Positions 11,810 through 25,351 of a DNA stretch of 64,000 nucleotides are shown piece after piece. Each line of letters starts with the position of its first letter. Position 1 is the first letter of the stretch. Both the position numbers and the translations under genes were made by a program. The stretch spans positions 26,467,484 to 26,531,483 of the forward strand of contig NC_092564.1 in the NCBI RefSeq assembly GCF_037975245.1, in the 5' to 3' direction. This DNA is from Apostichopus japonicus (lineage: Eukaryota; Echinodermata; Holothuroidea; Aspidochirotida; Stichopodidae). Below the pieces are notes generated by a model. That model made no database searches and was not told where the DNA came from. It saw nothing but the letters and a program-made list of their open reading frames with translations.

Positions 11810-13252
11810 AATAATTTTTTCCCGAGAGGGGGGAGGAGCAGGGAAAGGAAAGCGATATTACGGTATTCCTGACGGGAATCGGTTTCCAGAGAAAAGAGAA
11901 GTACAAAAAAGCCCAAAAGCACCAGGCTACCAGTGTTGGCAGTACTAGCATCAGAGTAACTGGCAGTGTCGGCCACGGATGCAGTCGGTTTAGCAAGCTC
12001 TAGTTCTCGTTGTCTCTATTCCTCCACTGAGTATTCAGGCTCGAATTGATAGCAGTCAAGTCCAAATGCATCCAGTCCGGAAAGGGTTTCGAAAGAAAAA
12101 TTGCCTAGATATTGCATTATAGTAATCGTAAACGCCGCGTAGGAAATGTAACGCTCAGAACTTTTCAATGTCGTGCAATTACAGCCGTCGTAATACCCTC
12201 GATATTTAAAAAAAAAACACATTTTTAGAACGTATTATTATGTGCAAAAAAAAACTTTTTTATCTGACACAATACATTTCTTTCTTTATGCTCGTGCAAT
12301 CTTAATTATTGTAAACTTGGTATTGGCAACATTTTTTTCTGTTGAAATGCGTTATGTGGCTCGCCTACGTCACGATACAAGCAGGAACTGTCGGAATTCA
12401 AACAAAATGGCGAACGCCATGGGTGACAATTAACGATTTTTAAGGTTGAAAGAAATGTTTTCAAGCATATACTCTATATATTGACAGCGAAACATGAAAC
12501 TGTGTAACAATGAATACCTGGCTGTTCCTCGAAAATGGAGGGCGCTGATTAGCAATCAAAGTTTTCAGAATATTAGCTACTTGAAAATAACAAATGACAA
12601 GCAGATGTTTATCTGTGTATTTAGGTCTTCAGATTGCGACTGGCTTAGATGGCAATCACGAGGTTAAAGGTCGCATGCCTTTGCCGCTCCTCAACTGATC
12701 CTATTTAACTTAGCTTTGATATGCTGTTGTCTGTAGACCGCCCTAGTAGTATATAGTTTGGTCGTCATTTTCACTTTTGTTATATAGGCCTATGTATGTT
12801 TACGTTACATTTCTTCTATAATGTTTGGTTTGCAAATGTTCTCTTTCATTGTGTTATATCCCGGGCTCACGATCGACAATAAGTGACCGTATTTGACCTT
12901 TAATTAGACTCTTTGGTCTGCCGGAAGTATAGGATATACATTAATGTATACTAGTACAATTTAGTATGCATGTCTCGCTAATCTCAACCATTCTTCTTCC
13001 TTTTCAGGTTATAAATTAAAGACATATCACCAATAATTGTTGCTGTATGGAATATTTATAATTAACTGTAAAATTCAGTAGGCAAACACCGTAATGTGGT
13101 GTGAAGAAGAAAGCAACATCAACAGAGTCAGACCCATCGCTGGCCCTCAATATATAGTTGCCACAGAAACGGTTTGCTGGCGTACATACCTGGCCATTTA
13201 TACCGCTGATGCATGCAGATGGCAAGCTACTTTCACGTGACTGGCACCTTTA
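11810..13252 (-). pseudogene. Possible exons of an unrecognised secreted or surface protein
   Basis: I do not recognise this. Two minus-strand open stretches look more coding than their surroundings. One at about 13252-13060 has the cysteine-rich segments CQSRESSLPSACISG and NGQVCTPANRFCGNYILR. One at about 12198-12016 includes GCNCTTLKSSERY, NFSFETL and DCYQFEPEY. The second frame meets a TAG at 12016-12018 and then continues as a Ser/Thr-rich stretch ending in the hydrophobic GSLVLLGFFVLLFS, like a GPI-anchor or membrane tail. The in-frame stop and the lack of strong splice sites make a decayed or mis-joined gene as likely as a live one. No homology is claimed. Confidence 0.25.
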
Positions 13253-15413
13253 CGAGCCGTCGGAAGACATAAGTGGTCCACTGATTACAAAGTGATATGA
13301 CAAGCATAATTTCATTACTACTTAATTTACTGCAATTGGATGTAACGTTGTAATATCGGTGTTGCAGGTACCACCGCCATAAAAAAAAAGCGGCGACCCA
13401 ACTAGCTTCCGAAAGGATGGAATATACATTACTATACTTACTATAACTGACCGGGAGATTTAAATGCCAAGTTGAAGCTGCTATATTCTGTTTCAGGTTA
13501 TTGTTTAGATATTAATCATGCAGGTGTGATCTTGTCTCCTTCCTTTACCTGTTAATTTTTTTTTTTGGCCCTCGCCAAAATCCCCCCCCCCCCCTTCAAC
13601 CGGCGTACCACCATTCATTCTCCGTTCCGGGGTGTCCACTAAAAGAGTCTCGGACCGTATGGCTGTAGCCTATTGACACACACAATACAGATAGAGAACA
13701 ATAGAACAAACGTTGACCTATGAATCTGTGGCAAGAGTTCCAGGCATGATAGTCAAGTGCTTGTTTCGTGGTTGCTGACGAAAATTTAAAGGGAAATTCC
13801 CTCCATGACGGTTGCCGCTAGAGTTCTATAGTATAAGTTTCCAAAGAAAACTGGACGTGTTATTTATTTATGCCCACATTATGTTAAATGAGAGTACGGT
13901 GTTGTGTTTCCAGGAACACTACTGGCTTACAGTTGGAATGACACCACCATCTCAAAATAATGTGATCTTATATACTTTGTATGCGGTTTCTCCAGCCAGG
14001 GACGCAACCATCTTTTTTGTACTGTATTTGGGAGGAGTTTTGTTTTGTGCTGTGGTGTGTGTTTGGGGAGGGGAGTAGGGAGGCTAAGATAATAAGTCGA
14101 CTAGTGGAGGGGTGTCCTTTGCCCCTTTGAGATATCTTGGGAGAAAAGAGGGTGCTTAGATGCAAAATTGTTCTATATTTGCACGTTTTGAAACAAACTT
14201 GAAGAATTTTCGATTGTTTAGGTTGTTCCGCACATACAGTTCATATATTTATGTACTGTACACTACGAATCTTTGTAATGTTCTGTCTGCCAGGGGAAGC
14301 TGAACCCCCTCCCCTTATTTTTTTTCTCGAAAGCTCGCTCCGTTGGGTCATCATAAAGTATGCGTCCTAGTATATTTCCCTAACTTAAAATACATTTAAA
14401 ATATGTTCATTACAGTGACGATCTATAGCTTGTATCACACAGATGTCCTAACGGTAAGGGGCTCAAGTTGTTATTACATTTGCCTTAGTCTTTGGCACCT
14501 AGTCAATGATCACTCAAACGATTGTGATTCTTTGAAATATTGCATAGTGTCCCGAATAACGCCGATGCTTGTCCCTTCTCACCCATTCTCGTCGGGCCTG
14601 CTTTCTGGTAATACAACCGTAATAAAACAGTAATATTTCTTGCGTTTGCCTTGCACTGAAATTGAGGCTGATGCAAACAGTAGAATATACGAATTAGAGG
14701 GCGGGCTGCCCAAACAGATGTGCCAGATTTCGGCGCAATTACCAAACCGAGCAAATTTCGCAAGATGTGAACGTCGTCTGCTCACTGTTTACGTTCAATT
14801 AACAGTAATGTTAAGTAGTTGTCGTTCGGAGAAACATGTCGGAATCGGGTCTTGCATTCGTTTGCCCCACCCGGAGAAAGAAAGGAAGTGGTATTTCATT
14901 TTATAAGTAAGGATCTTAGCATATTGTCATATGTGAAGTCTCGTTAAAGTTGAAGAAAAAACTTTTGTCAATGAGTTTGGGCCAAAGGCTAGGACCTAGG
15001 CTAGGCCTATTCTAACTTCAGTGTAAGTATTCGCGACAGCCCAGGCCTATAGCTGTTATGCATCGCCTAGCCTTAATAAAACTGTGCATGCCTCATGTGT
15101 CATAGAGTTTTGGTTTTAGTTCAAAGTTGCAGGCTAGACGTGCCTTCCATAATTGCTCCCTCCATGTGATGTTTATTCCAAAACTCAGTCCAAAAGTGGA
15201 ATATAAACAAAATCTGTATTAAAGTGTCAATTTTGATTCTCAATTGTTCCAGGAATATCTACAACTGGGCTAGGCAATTAAATTTATGATGCCTGTATCA
15301 TAGTCATACCGAGGTTCCGAAATTGAAATGGTTGCATAAAATAGAATACAGTGTAGCTTCCATAATGGATCAAAGGAAATTTATTAGGCCCTTGGCCTAG
15401 GCTACGAAATACC

Positions 15414-15545
15414 TGTAAAGTGTCAAGTTCATTCATAATGGCATTTACACGTTTCGCCACAACAATAGAATCAGGCAGACTATTCCACTCATCTACCACT
15501 TTCTGCGAGAAGAAATCTTTCCTGACATCCTGGCGTAGCCAGAGG
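15414..15545 (-). mobile_element. LINE reverse-transcriptase C-terminal relic
   Basis: The minus strand encodes RKDFFSQKVVDEWNSLPDSI, then VVAKRVNAIMNELD. This is the hallmark C-terminal tail of many non-LTR retrotransposon reverse transcriptases (general form FSxRVVxxWNSLPxxVV, then a short FKxxLD-like helix). No upstream RT palm motifs are visible in the same frame, so this is a 5'-truncated fossil. The LINE clade (CR1-like or similar) cannot be settled from this piece. Confidence 0.65.
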
Positions 15546-15811
15546 GAGCAAGTACCCCCCCCCACAGAAATTTTGGGGGACGGAATGGGGATGACTGAAA
15601 AAATTGAAAGTGGAGTGGCCATTAATAGTATATAACTAATGTTTTCTTCCCCAAAAATAAGGGAAAATACTGTTTTTTCATCTATAATTTTTGTAAATGA
15701 ATGTCTAAAGGGCTTGGCAGTGGCTCTTTCTTAGTATGGGTAGTAAAATGGGGACAAAAATTTGCCTCTGCTTCGGGCTGGCTACGGGCCCCTAAGCATA
15801 TAACAGTGTTA

Positions 15812-16315
15812 TAATTTTTGCTATGGATAAAGAAAAGCAGTCACCATTTTCATACCGAGTAAAATCTTTGAGAAGATGAAAAAGATCTCGATCATGAAAG
15901 GTACAATTGTGCCAAGGAAATTGGAATGTGGATCAAAATCTGTCACAGTTTTCTCATACAAATTTAAATTTTCCAGAAAATGAAAGATCTTAATCTTGAA
16001 AAGTACACGCCTAATTATTTCATGTGGAATATCACTTTGCAAAATATGAATAAACCAGCCACGATGTTATAGTTTGTTTTATGGAGCAAGGAAAAGTCGC
16101 TACATTCATATAGATTAAATTATTTATGAAAAGTTTTTAAAAAAAATTAAAAAGGATCTTGACTGTAAAGTGTACCTAATTATTCCATGAAAATTTCTAT
16201 GTAGTTCTATTTCTTGAAAAAGTGGATTACCCAGCAATATGTTAGACTATATTTGTTCTGTGGATCAAGGAATCACTATTTCCATACTGATTAAATTCTT
16301 TATGAAATTTTGCAC
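15812..16315. repeat. Degenerate tandem repeat, three copies
   Basis: Three diverged copies of a motif of the type TATGGATCAAGGAAAAGTC, a CATA spacer, then GATTAAATTCTTTATGA start near 15820, 16075 and 16255. Each pair is separated by a shared GATCTTGA...GTAC...TAATTATTTCATG segment. Spacing varies between about 180 and 255 bp. No coding capacity. Confidence 0.5.
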
Positions 16316-16506
16316 AGATTTGCTGACAAGAAGGTAAGATAAAAGACATTTTTAAAATTTATTAAGGCTCTGGATAATTTATCTCCTACTTATTTTGGCT
16401 TTGTTGGAAGAAAAGGGATAAGTAACCCCCCAAATTTTTGTTTGAAGATCTGCTTTATTGGCTCCAATTATAGCACGCTACAGCTAGGAAAGTTTTGTGA
16501 TAAAAT

Positions 16507-16548
16507 AATCGACCTGCCATGGTCGTAAATCGACCTGCCATGGTCGTA
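16507..16548. repeat. Exact 21-bp tandem duplication
   Basis: AATCGACCTGCCATGGTCGT plus A occurs twice in immediate succession, with a partial third copy (AATCGACCT) about 6 bp on. The unit contains an imperfect inverted repeat CGACC/GGTCG. It lies just upstream of the X-box-like site. Confidence 0.8.
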
Positions 16549-16646
16549 AAGCTCAATCGACCTCAAGCTGCACAATTAGCCCGCCCCCAATTTTGATGGG
16601 TTGATGCTACAGGAATACGGTGGCGCTATTCCATTACGGTTTCTGG

Positions 16647-16660
16647 GGTGTTATGGCGAC
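16647..16660 (+). promoter_or_regulatory. RFX/X-box-like site, candidate TMEM232 promoter element
   Basis: GGTGTTATGGCGAC matches the X-box consensus RYYNYYATRRNRAC at 13 of 14 positions (mismatch at position 2). RFX factors drive ciliary and flagellar genes, and the next gene downstream is TMEM232, a sperm-flagellum-associated protein. The first coding exon begins about 2.6 kb away behind a splice acceptor, so a non-coding first exon near here is plausible but not shown. Confidence 0.35.
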
Positions 16661-19249
16661 GGGAGACGCAGCTTAGGACTAGTATGGGTTTAGCGAAACA
16701 TTTGTCTCAGTTGCACTGCACCTTTAGCTCATAGTTTTCTTAGATAATGTTCCATTTATCATTCTCAATAAACGAATCAGTCGATGGACGCATGGAGTTC
16801 GATTACGCATTGCTTTTCACATGAAGGTTTTGCTTCTTTACTTTGAGTTTGAAAGTACTTTTATTTAAACGACGTTAGCCGGTAACACTGTACAAAAATG
16901 TGCTAGGCTAGGTTGTGTTGTAAACTTGTAACTCAGCGTAAGTTAGGCTAAGGTAACTTAGGGTCTAGATTTGCTTTAGGACTACTTAGCCTAGCGTTAA
17001 GCCCTAAGCCCCTATGAAAACGTCAATAAACTTGATAGCCAATTTTGTACGTTTAGGCCAAGGCCTATTTTACCAAGTCAGGAATTTTCTTGCCCAAGTT
17101 TAAGACAACGGTAAGCTAGGCATAAAGACATGGTGTTTTCATTTGAAGTTTTACTTTTAGATCAAGACCCATCCTCAGCTGGCTGTATTCTTTGTTTTAC
17201 CTGTTAAGAGTTAGGCCTATTTATACAAAAACAAAGTTATAAGTCTTTTTTTTAAAGTAATTAGAGAATGACAAGTCATGGACCAGGTCACTCATTATTT
17301 TAATTAATGTTACTTGTTTGTAATAGATGTTTCCACAAGTACAGTGCTTATAGCTTATTTATAGTGAAAATAAATGGATGAAACTGACTGGGTTAGATGT
17401 GATTTGATCCAAGTTTATCCTTGCTGGAAGCATTTTGACTTGAGACCATTACTAGCCTATACCTAAGTTACAGGTTATGTTCCAGTACAGCTAGTTCCCA
17501 CCATTATTTAATGCAATATTTTCCGCTATGATGTAAAACACCTGTTTCTATTGTGGAAACTAGGCCATACTGTTCGTGTTAATATTGACTAGCATGACAT
17601 ATATCAAAATTGGCTAGGCCTATTGTATGTTCTTTTCAAGTAACCATACAAGATGAAATGGAATATTAAGGAAGGAAGGATGGCATTATTTTCTTCATAT
17701 CAGTAACAGTAGCTGTCATTCCTAATCAAAGGTGATCAGACATTTATGTAACTAGCCTATAAATCATAAAATATCTTGAACCTTCCTCAAACTGTGGTAA
17801 TCCATAGTCAATCAACTTGTTGGTGTTATTTGTCTGTTAGTCTTTTATCCGTTGGTTTAAATTAAAGCAGAGAACTTGTGTACCTTTGTCCTTATACTCA
17901 ATCTAATACATCCTCTTCTCCTAAGCCTATGCATGATTGGGTGGCTATCCTACTTCACTATGAATTTTTTTACTATTGCAAAAAGAAAAGAAAATAACAA
18001 AATATAAATAAAATAAATAAATAAGTCAAACAAATATAAACAATGATAACACACTCAGTAATAATGATAGGTCCTTTTTCTTCTGTAATCGTTTACCTTA
18101 TTAACATTAATGAAAAATTCAATATATATATACAACAAAGTAAAGAATGGTATTCTTTCTTCCATAGTATCCACTACAAACTTGACCATTAACTTGAGTT
18201 TGGAGTAATAACTAGGCCTACAATTATTTAAAAAGGGAAAACATCAACCTTCCTTCCTTAATAAAATTCCTTTCAGTTTGTATTGTGATAAAAATATATA
18301 TATTTCATAAGTAACAAAAATGCCATGGTGGAAAGAACTTGTTCTATGGTGGAAACTAAGAGACTTAGCAATACACATATCTAGGCTAGGTTTTGGCTAG
18401 ACCTAACAGTTCTAGGTCTACAGTTGGCTGGGATAGGAATGAACTTCTGACTTCATTCTGGCAAATCTGGTCAAACCAAAAGGTGAAATCACTGAAGTTG
18501 AAGGATAGAACTAAGCTAAAGGGAGTACAGAGAGATTGTTGTTAGGCCTACTGTTGTGTTCTGTTCTGTAAATGGACAATTTTGTTCCTAGGATCATGAA
18601 GTTATAAACATCCTCTAAATTGTAATATTGAAAATGATTGTAACCTAGGTTGTCTAGGCCTATTCCTGTTCCAGAGTTTTGATCAAATTGCAGAAAATGT
18701 TATCAGGTGGTGTTAGGGATCCCCCCCCCCACCGTTTTTTTTTTACATGAACTGTGATCTCCTTTGCCTTGCTTAACTTGCTAACAGACAGTTATCAGTG
18801 ACTATTCGCACAGTAGAAGAAAATGAACTACTGAGCATGCAGTATAATAAATAATTTTGCTGATCATTTACCTAATGTTTAAGATCATTTACTGATCCCT
18901 GTTCATACAAGAGGCTGATGTGAATTGGCTTTTGATGTGGGTTAAATGCCTAACCCTAGCCTAAGCTTTTGCAGGTTTGAGTTGTATGCTGATTTTTAGC
19001 AAGAAATGTGACGTAAGGATAGTAAGAGTGTTAGCCTGAGTGTATACAATCAGGCTATATGCCTATACAATCATAGACTAGTCCTATTATCATACCTGAA
19101 ATAGGCTTTGGCTAGTTTTGATTTGAGCGCAACTTCAGTTTTGCTAAATCAACTTAGTTTTGAAAAGCTTCAAAACGATAATGGACGTGTGTATACTCAT
19201 ATTTGGCAAAGAGAATATATCTTTATTCATATTGATTCTTTGTTTTCAG
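16661..19249. other. Presumed TMEM232 first intron or upstream region
   Basis: No coding sequence seen. The stretch is rich in short words built from TAGGCCTA and CTAGGCTAGG, and has one poly-C run near 18721. An acceptor (TTTTCAG) at 19243-19249 shows that at least one upstream non-coding exon exists. Confidence 0.5.
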
Positions 19250-19268
19250 ATAACTTAATTCACAAAGG

Positions 19269-22200
19269 ATGCCGATAACTAAAATACCCATCACTCATAA
19301 ATTTGGGATAATATCTCAGTCACAAAGAGAAGAGTTACAGAATAGATTATTGCATCAGAAATACCAGAAGGCGCAGAGTCCTACTCAGCATCAAGCCCTA
19401 AGGTTAGTTCTTGCTTTCTTCTCATAATTTTGTAAATATCAAGGTTTCTTATTTGCCATACTTTTTGCCCCAAAAGTTATCTTTGAAAATATGTTGGTAT
19501 GGTACTCTTTTAAGTGCATGCTACATATCCTAAAGTCTTGTACAAGTTTACATTGCTGCAAGTGCCATTGCATGCAGTTTGGTTATACCTAAAAGTTTCT
19601 GATATTCGACCAACTTTGGGGATCAAATTTGATAATCAAGTAAGAACTTAATTGAGAGATTACTAATATCCAAAATGATAAATCTTGTAAATTTCTGTAG
19701 TCAAAGAACAAAAGCTTATGAATGTAAAGCTCAAAAAACATAATCGATCATTTGGGTTTCAACTTTTTTGTTCTAACTTTTTACCAGAAATCCTCTGGAA
19801 CTCACTGAAGCTTTCATTCAGAAATTCAACTTGAGCTCTGACCTTGATGAGAAAGAACAATTGGAAGATGAAGCAAGAAAGTTATTGGCAAGAGCAAAGG
19901 TAAGTATAGTCATAAAAGGTTAGAAAATGTCTAAAATTCGTCAAGTTAACTGCAAAGTGTTAAATAAAATGCAGTGGGACAGGGGTTGGAGAGGGGGTAA
20001 GGCAGGTGGGGGAGGTTCAACTGCATGTCAATGGTAAACAACATTGCTTCAAATGATTTAATTTACCCCAAAAAGAGGGTGATACATACTGCAAATGACT
20101 TCATTGAACCATCCTAGAAAGGGTAAAAACATGTTGCAGTTAAAGTTTGAGGTGGGGTGGGTGGCTGTATGTTGAGCATATGCTGTTTTGTCTTCATGTG
20201 TGATGATATAATAATGGTATTTGTTTATATTCACAACTTTTGATATTTGTTTAGAGAAGAGCAGGCCTTAAGGAAGGTGGAAAAGGAAACTTTGTGGACC
20301 TACCGAAAGCCTGGTCAGAACTCTCCATGTTAGCTCAGTGCAGAGGAAAGGTTCAAGAAGGTAAGGTCTAATTTTGTTGTTTATGTTTCTTTTATTTAAA
20401 AAAAGATTTTGTTGTTGATTTATTGATTTATTCTTGTGGCGTAAAATCATTTTTATGTTAAATTTTTTTTTCTTTTTTTGCTCTGAATAATTCTTTCTAC
20501 ATTCTTATTGTTTCTCTTTAATTAGAATGCTTGGATGTGTTAATCATTTCTCTCAACCAAGCTCACCTGGCCCGGTCTTACATTCCGTGCCTGTTTTACC
20601 TGGCAGAGACCACACTCTATTGGCTACGGACAGATGCCATGAATCAACCATTCTTAAGAATTGGGGAAATCAAACTCTTAAAGGTATAAAAAATAAAATA
20701 TATATTCATCTTTTCAACCTTGTCACAGTATCGTTTGCTTCAAATTTAAAAGTTAATAAGCAAACAAATGAACAATGAACAAACAAACAAAAAAGTAAAC
20801 AAGCAAACAAACAAACAAACTGGCAAGCAAACTAGTTATGGAATTTTAATGATACATGCAAAGAGAGTAAAGTGATAATACCCACCCATCTTCTTCCCCC
20901 CCTCATTATAAACAAACACATATGAACCTGTTTCAAACAACACTTTGGACTAAACAGATCGAATTTACTCTATTTCAAAGCTCTTCCCTGCATACCAAAT
21001 AGATATTTCCATTTTTGGTTCTTCTGAATGGATGAAGTGAAGTTAAGCAAAAGTCTACTACGATATTGGCCAATCTTATACTTATATTTGTTTTGGTAAT
21101 CTTTTCTAGATGGGTTACACTACCTTCCTCTGTCTATTTTACCACCACATGGCCGGTCATTTGAATCCTTTTGGAGAACTTAAAGATCGATTGGCTACCT
21201 ATTTATCAGGTAAGATATTGTCGGAATTTAATCCTCTGAAAGAAATGGCAAAAGGAGGCAACTTTGTAATACATCCATTATGTAGGTCATGGCAAAATGC
21301 ATTTGGGAAGAATTTTAGGAACCAAATTCTTTCTGGACTTTTCCTCTGAAATGACTTGTGACAAGTGCCACTTGTATTGGATCAATGTCAAATTGGATAG
21401 TTAAAGGCATTGAAGACTTGCCCCAAACAGTGTGCCGCCATCTTTAAAAAGTTAACTTTCCGTTGCTTGCAAGTGAAGTTTTTCTCTTGTCGCTACAAAA
21501 TGCAGACAGTAATGAAACATGATACCTTGTTATCTTTAGCTGGACCTGAGATGTCCATCGCTGTATAGTTTGTACACTGTGCTGTGGGTATTGGCCGCAG
21601 CTGTATGTACTGACTGTACACTAGTGTCTAATTACCGACGGTATCAAGCTGTGTATGTATTTTCTGGGATCGATGGTGGTGTCTAACACTTCTGTTACAC
21701 CTCATTCGAAACTAGGTCAGATTACCGGCATGTTCCTTTTTGCGCGAGTCTTCACACCCTTTAAATGTCATTATTCCATAAAGCATAAATCTTGCCTATG
21801 TAATTGAGAGCATAGGTAATTGAATGTTACAGTAAGGCAAAATGCTCAGAAGATGCTAGAGTTTTAAGAGCTATACCATGGGTGCATGTTCTTGGGAATC
21901 GTAGTACGTATGGGGCTAAAACATATTCATGTTGAGTATATTCCACCAGTTTCCGTTTATTTTATGTAATAGAATAACAATTACAAATAATGAGGTATTG
22001 AATGCTCTGAAGTTTTTATCATTAGTAAATGCTATCTTACTTTTTCTTTCTTTGCCCCTCTCTCGCTCTCTCTGACAAAATCGACAGCCATTTTGGATGG
22101 TAAGTAGTATAGTTTTATAAATCACTAAACAGTAACAGGGTATAGTTGTATCCAGCTGGTTTGACCAGCTGTCAAGTTACACTGCCATGATACAGGATTG

Positions 22201-25200
22201 ACATCATTTCTGTATATTGTGTCACTAAAAGTCTTTTTACACTGCTCTCTAAACCAGCAATTAATTTCCCCTGGCTGTATTCAGTCACAATTTGCTGGCT
22301 ATGATCTTAATCCACATCCTAATCAAACAAAAATCCCGGCTTGAAGCAGTCCTACAATTGTCCTCAGTTAACATGAGAAGCACTAATAATTAGGTACACT
22401 TCGGCTCAAACTGTGGTGCATTGGACGGGATACAATTGCTACTTATTTTCAAGCTACTGCGAAGATTGCATTTTCAAGAGATTAAGAAACAATTGTGACT
22501 ATTGAGTCATTTATTTTTATTTCTCCAGATTATGATGAAAGTGAAGAGGCCTATGGACCCTATCCAGGATCCCATCTTTGTCTGAAATTTATTGTCTCTG
22601 TGGCAAAGATGATAGCAGGGGAGTCATTAATTGCTGCTGATGGGCTCTTACATGAAGCCCAACCAACGGATACCGAATATGGCCCATCTGCTACAGAGGT
22701 GAGGAAAACAACTTCCCATATAAACGTAATTTTATTTCTCGGATAAAATGGATTCCTCATGGTAACTATAGACATGAAATGTATACCTCTTAGGGGAATT
22801 TTTAATTTAAAAATCCATTAAAAGAATATTAGGAAGACTTACCCATCTGTAGTTGCAAAACTTTGACGGCCCTTCCTGTCTGCTGGTTTAAAACCAAGGC
22901 AGTGATTAACATGTAGTGAATTATTTAGATGGTCGTTTATTATTTAGTCGATGATCATTTAGCCGATGAGTTAGATGGTCATTTATTTGGAAGGTCGTTT
23001 AAAAAGTTGTACATAAATATTTGTGTATTTTACCTTCACTGATTGTTGCACAGATTATTACCCTTATTTGTCTAGTAATATTAATAATATTATAATATTG
23101 AAGATTTATAAAGCGCAGACATATCCACAGATAACAGCGCTCAAGATGCAACACAATATTACCCTGGTCAACGATAACCTGTCAAACATAGAGAAAATCC
23201 CTGGACATGGCAGCAGCTAAACAGAGCTCAGCTGACAGTTTTATCTCACAGGTCCCCAATAACATACCTGGGTGAAGAGAGGCAATGGAGATAAACTGCC
23301 TTGCTCAAGGACACAATGCAATGATCTGGCCAGGGCTCGAACCTGCAAATCCTTAGATCACAAGTCCACTGCCTTAACCACTTGACTACAATGCTCTCTG
23401 GTACATCCTAATGTTTTGCAATAGCCAAAAATTTTGGAAGGAATTGGAAGTTTAACCGCTTTCTTATCGCAATGATTTCTATGGTTGAGGATCTTAAGAT
23501 GGCTAAAAGTTAGCTGAATAGGCTCATTTTTGGTTCAGTTTCAAGAAGTCATTGTTTCAGAGTTTATTCAGTCACCTTAATCAGTAACGGAGCCTTAATG
23601 TAGCTCAAACAAACTGATGCCCTCAATCCACATGAGCTTTAAAATCTCACAAATAAGGTTCCCTGTGAGTGTTGCAATAACTTCTCTACTCCTTTTCTCC
23701 AGAAAAATTCAGAGAGTCTAACTCCTGTTAGTCCACCAAATTCTGTCCTCTTAGATGCACTAAAAGAAGCTAAGACTGCAAGGCTGGCTAAAGAAGAAAC
23801 GATTGCTGAGGTCAGTGGACCACAGATGTCAGGATACCAGAGCAGTATTCACGATTTAAGTCCAACCCTCTGGCATGCATTGGATGTTTGGAGGTGTTCA
23901 GATCATCTAGGCAAGGGATTTCACCAAGCAGTCAGAGCGTTATCTCACTGTGGCAGGCATCTTGCCACCGAACATTGGTATATAGTCAGCCCTTATTTCA
24001 GTCCAGCCAGTAAAGAATACCACAATCTTATGCTAAACCATATTGCCAGATTTAATTGTTGCAAGATTTTGTCACTTTGCTCCAACCAATGGTTTTCTCT
24101 GGCCTTCATATATATATAATATTCGAAACTCTGCTCATGTTAAAGCAACTGGTTAAGTTTTGTTACATGTAGTAACAGTATTTCACATCCTGCCAAATAC
24201 ACTTACACTACTAGTACAGTATTACCTCTGTGAAGTGTATTATCTAACTTCGAGGGTAAAGTGGTAATGTCTGTACGGTTGTGTGGTTGGCCCGGGCAAT
24301 GCCGGCCGTCGTCTGTGAATATTGTCAGGTTCTCAGAAGGCTCCATACAACTGTTGTGGCGTTACTGCTACAAATTAGCAAGATAGTTTCTGTTGAACTA
24401 TATTTGGTAGTGAGAAGAAATCATTTTGTAAACACGAACAGCTGCACTCGCTCCCAAATTTTTCCTTTTGAAGTTTCTGTTTGTTTAGGGTTTATTTAGT
24501 TATTTTGTCATGTTTTGTTTCGTTATGTTTTTTTCTTCTTACATTTGTTTCGTATATGCTTTGTCTCTATGATATTATATCAAAACTTGTGACTTTTTTC
24601 CAGGGTTGATTCAAGCTGTGCAATACGTATTATCGGTGAGACGGCCTTAGGAAACATCACCGTCCTTAAAGTTTTTCAAAATCTGGCAAAAGGTTCACTT
24701 CCTAAATCCAAATCATCACCTGAGAAGTTCAGCGAGATGGAAGAAGCTGGTGACGAAGATGACCTTGCATCTCTGGAGAGTGGGGAACTTAGTGCCAAAA
24801 ATTCCACCACCACCAGCCTCGACTCCATGGAAATCAAATTTGAGGAGATGTTAGGGCTAAGGGGACAAAGTGCAGCAGAAGGTGAAGAGATTCAAAAGAT
24901 GAACCCCTTGGGTCTTTGTCTTGGAAGGAAAAAGATGAGCGATGCCAGTCAAATTTCTCATCAAAAGTCAACAAGAAATACATCTATGTGTGCTTATCTT
25001 GACACACCTCTGGTGAGTTCATAAGAAGTGGAAATTACAGCACATTTTCATACTAAAATTTTCTGTAATTTCTACTTTTGTTTGAGTAGTTATTAATATG
25101 TGCACATGCTGCAGTTCTATAGGGGGGGGGGGGGGTGAGGGTGGGAGCAACCTGTCAGAAGTTTATACTTACCTTGTATTTGATTTAATCTGATTTTGAT

Positions 25201-25317
25201 TTTGCTAATTTCCTATTTCAATTCATTTCCTTCCATTTTGTTTGATTTCTTTGTATGTATGTATGTATGTATGTATGTATGTATGTATGTATGTATGTAT
25301 GTATGTATGTATGTATG

Positions 25318-25351
<34 letters not shown>

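Larger units (their letters stand above)
6950..16500. other. Gene-poor intergenic region between SLC34 and TMEM232
   Basis: About 9.5 kb with no gene I can recognise. It holds several poly-G/poly-C runs and an 18-bp direct duplication near 7972 and 7997. The NRF1-like sites, Z-DNA-prone run, possible orphan exons, LINE relic and degenerate repeats in it are listed separately. ORFs here are short and lack conserved motifs. Confidence 0.6.
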
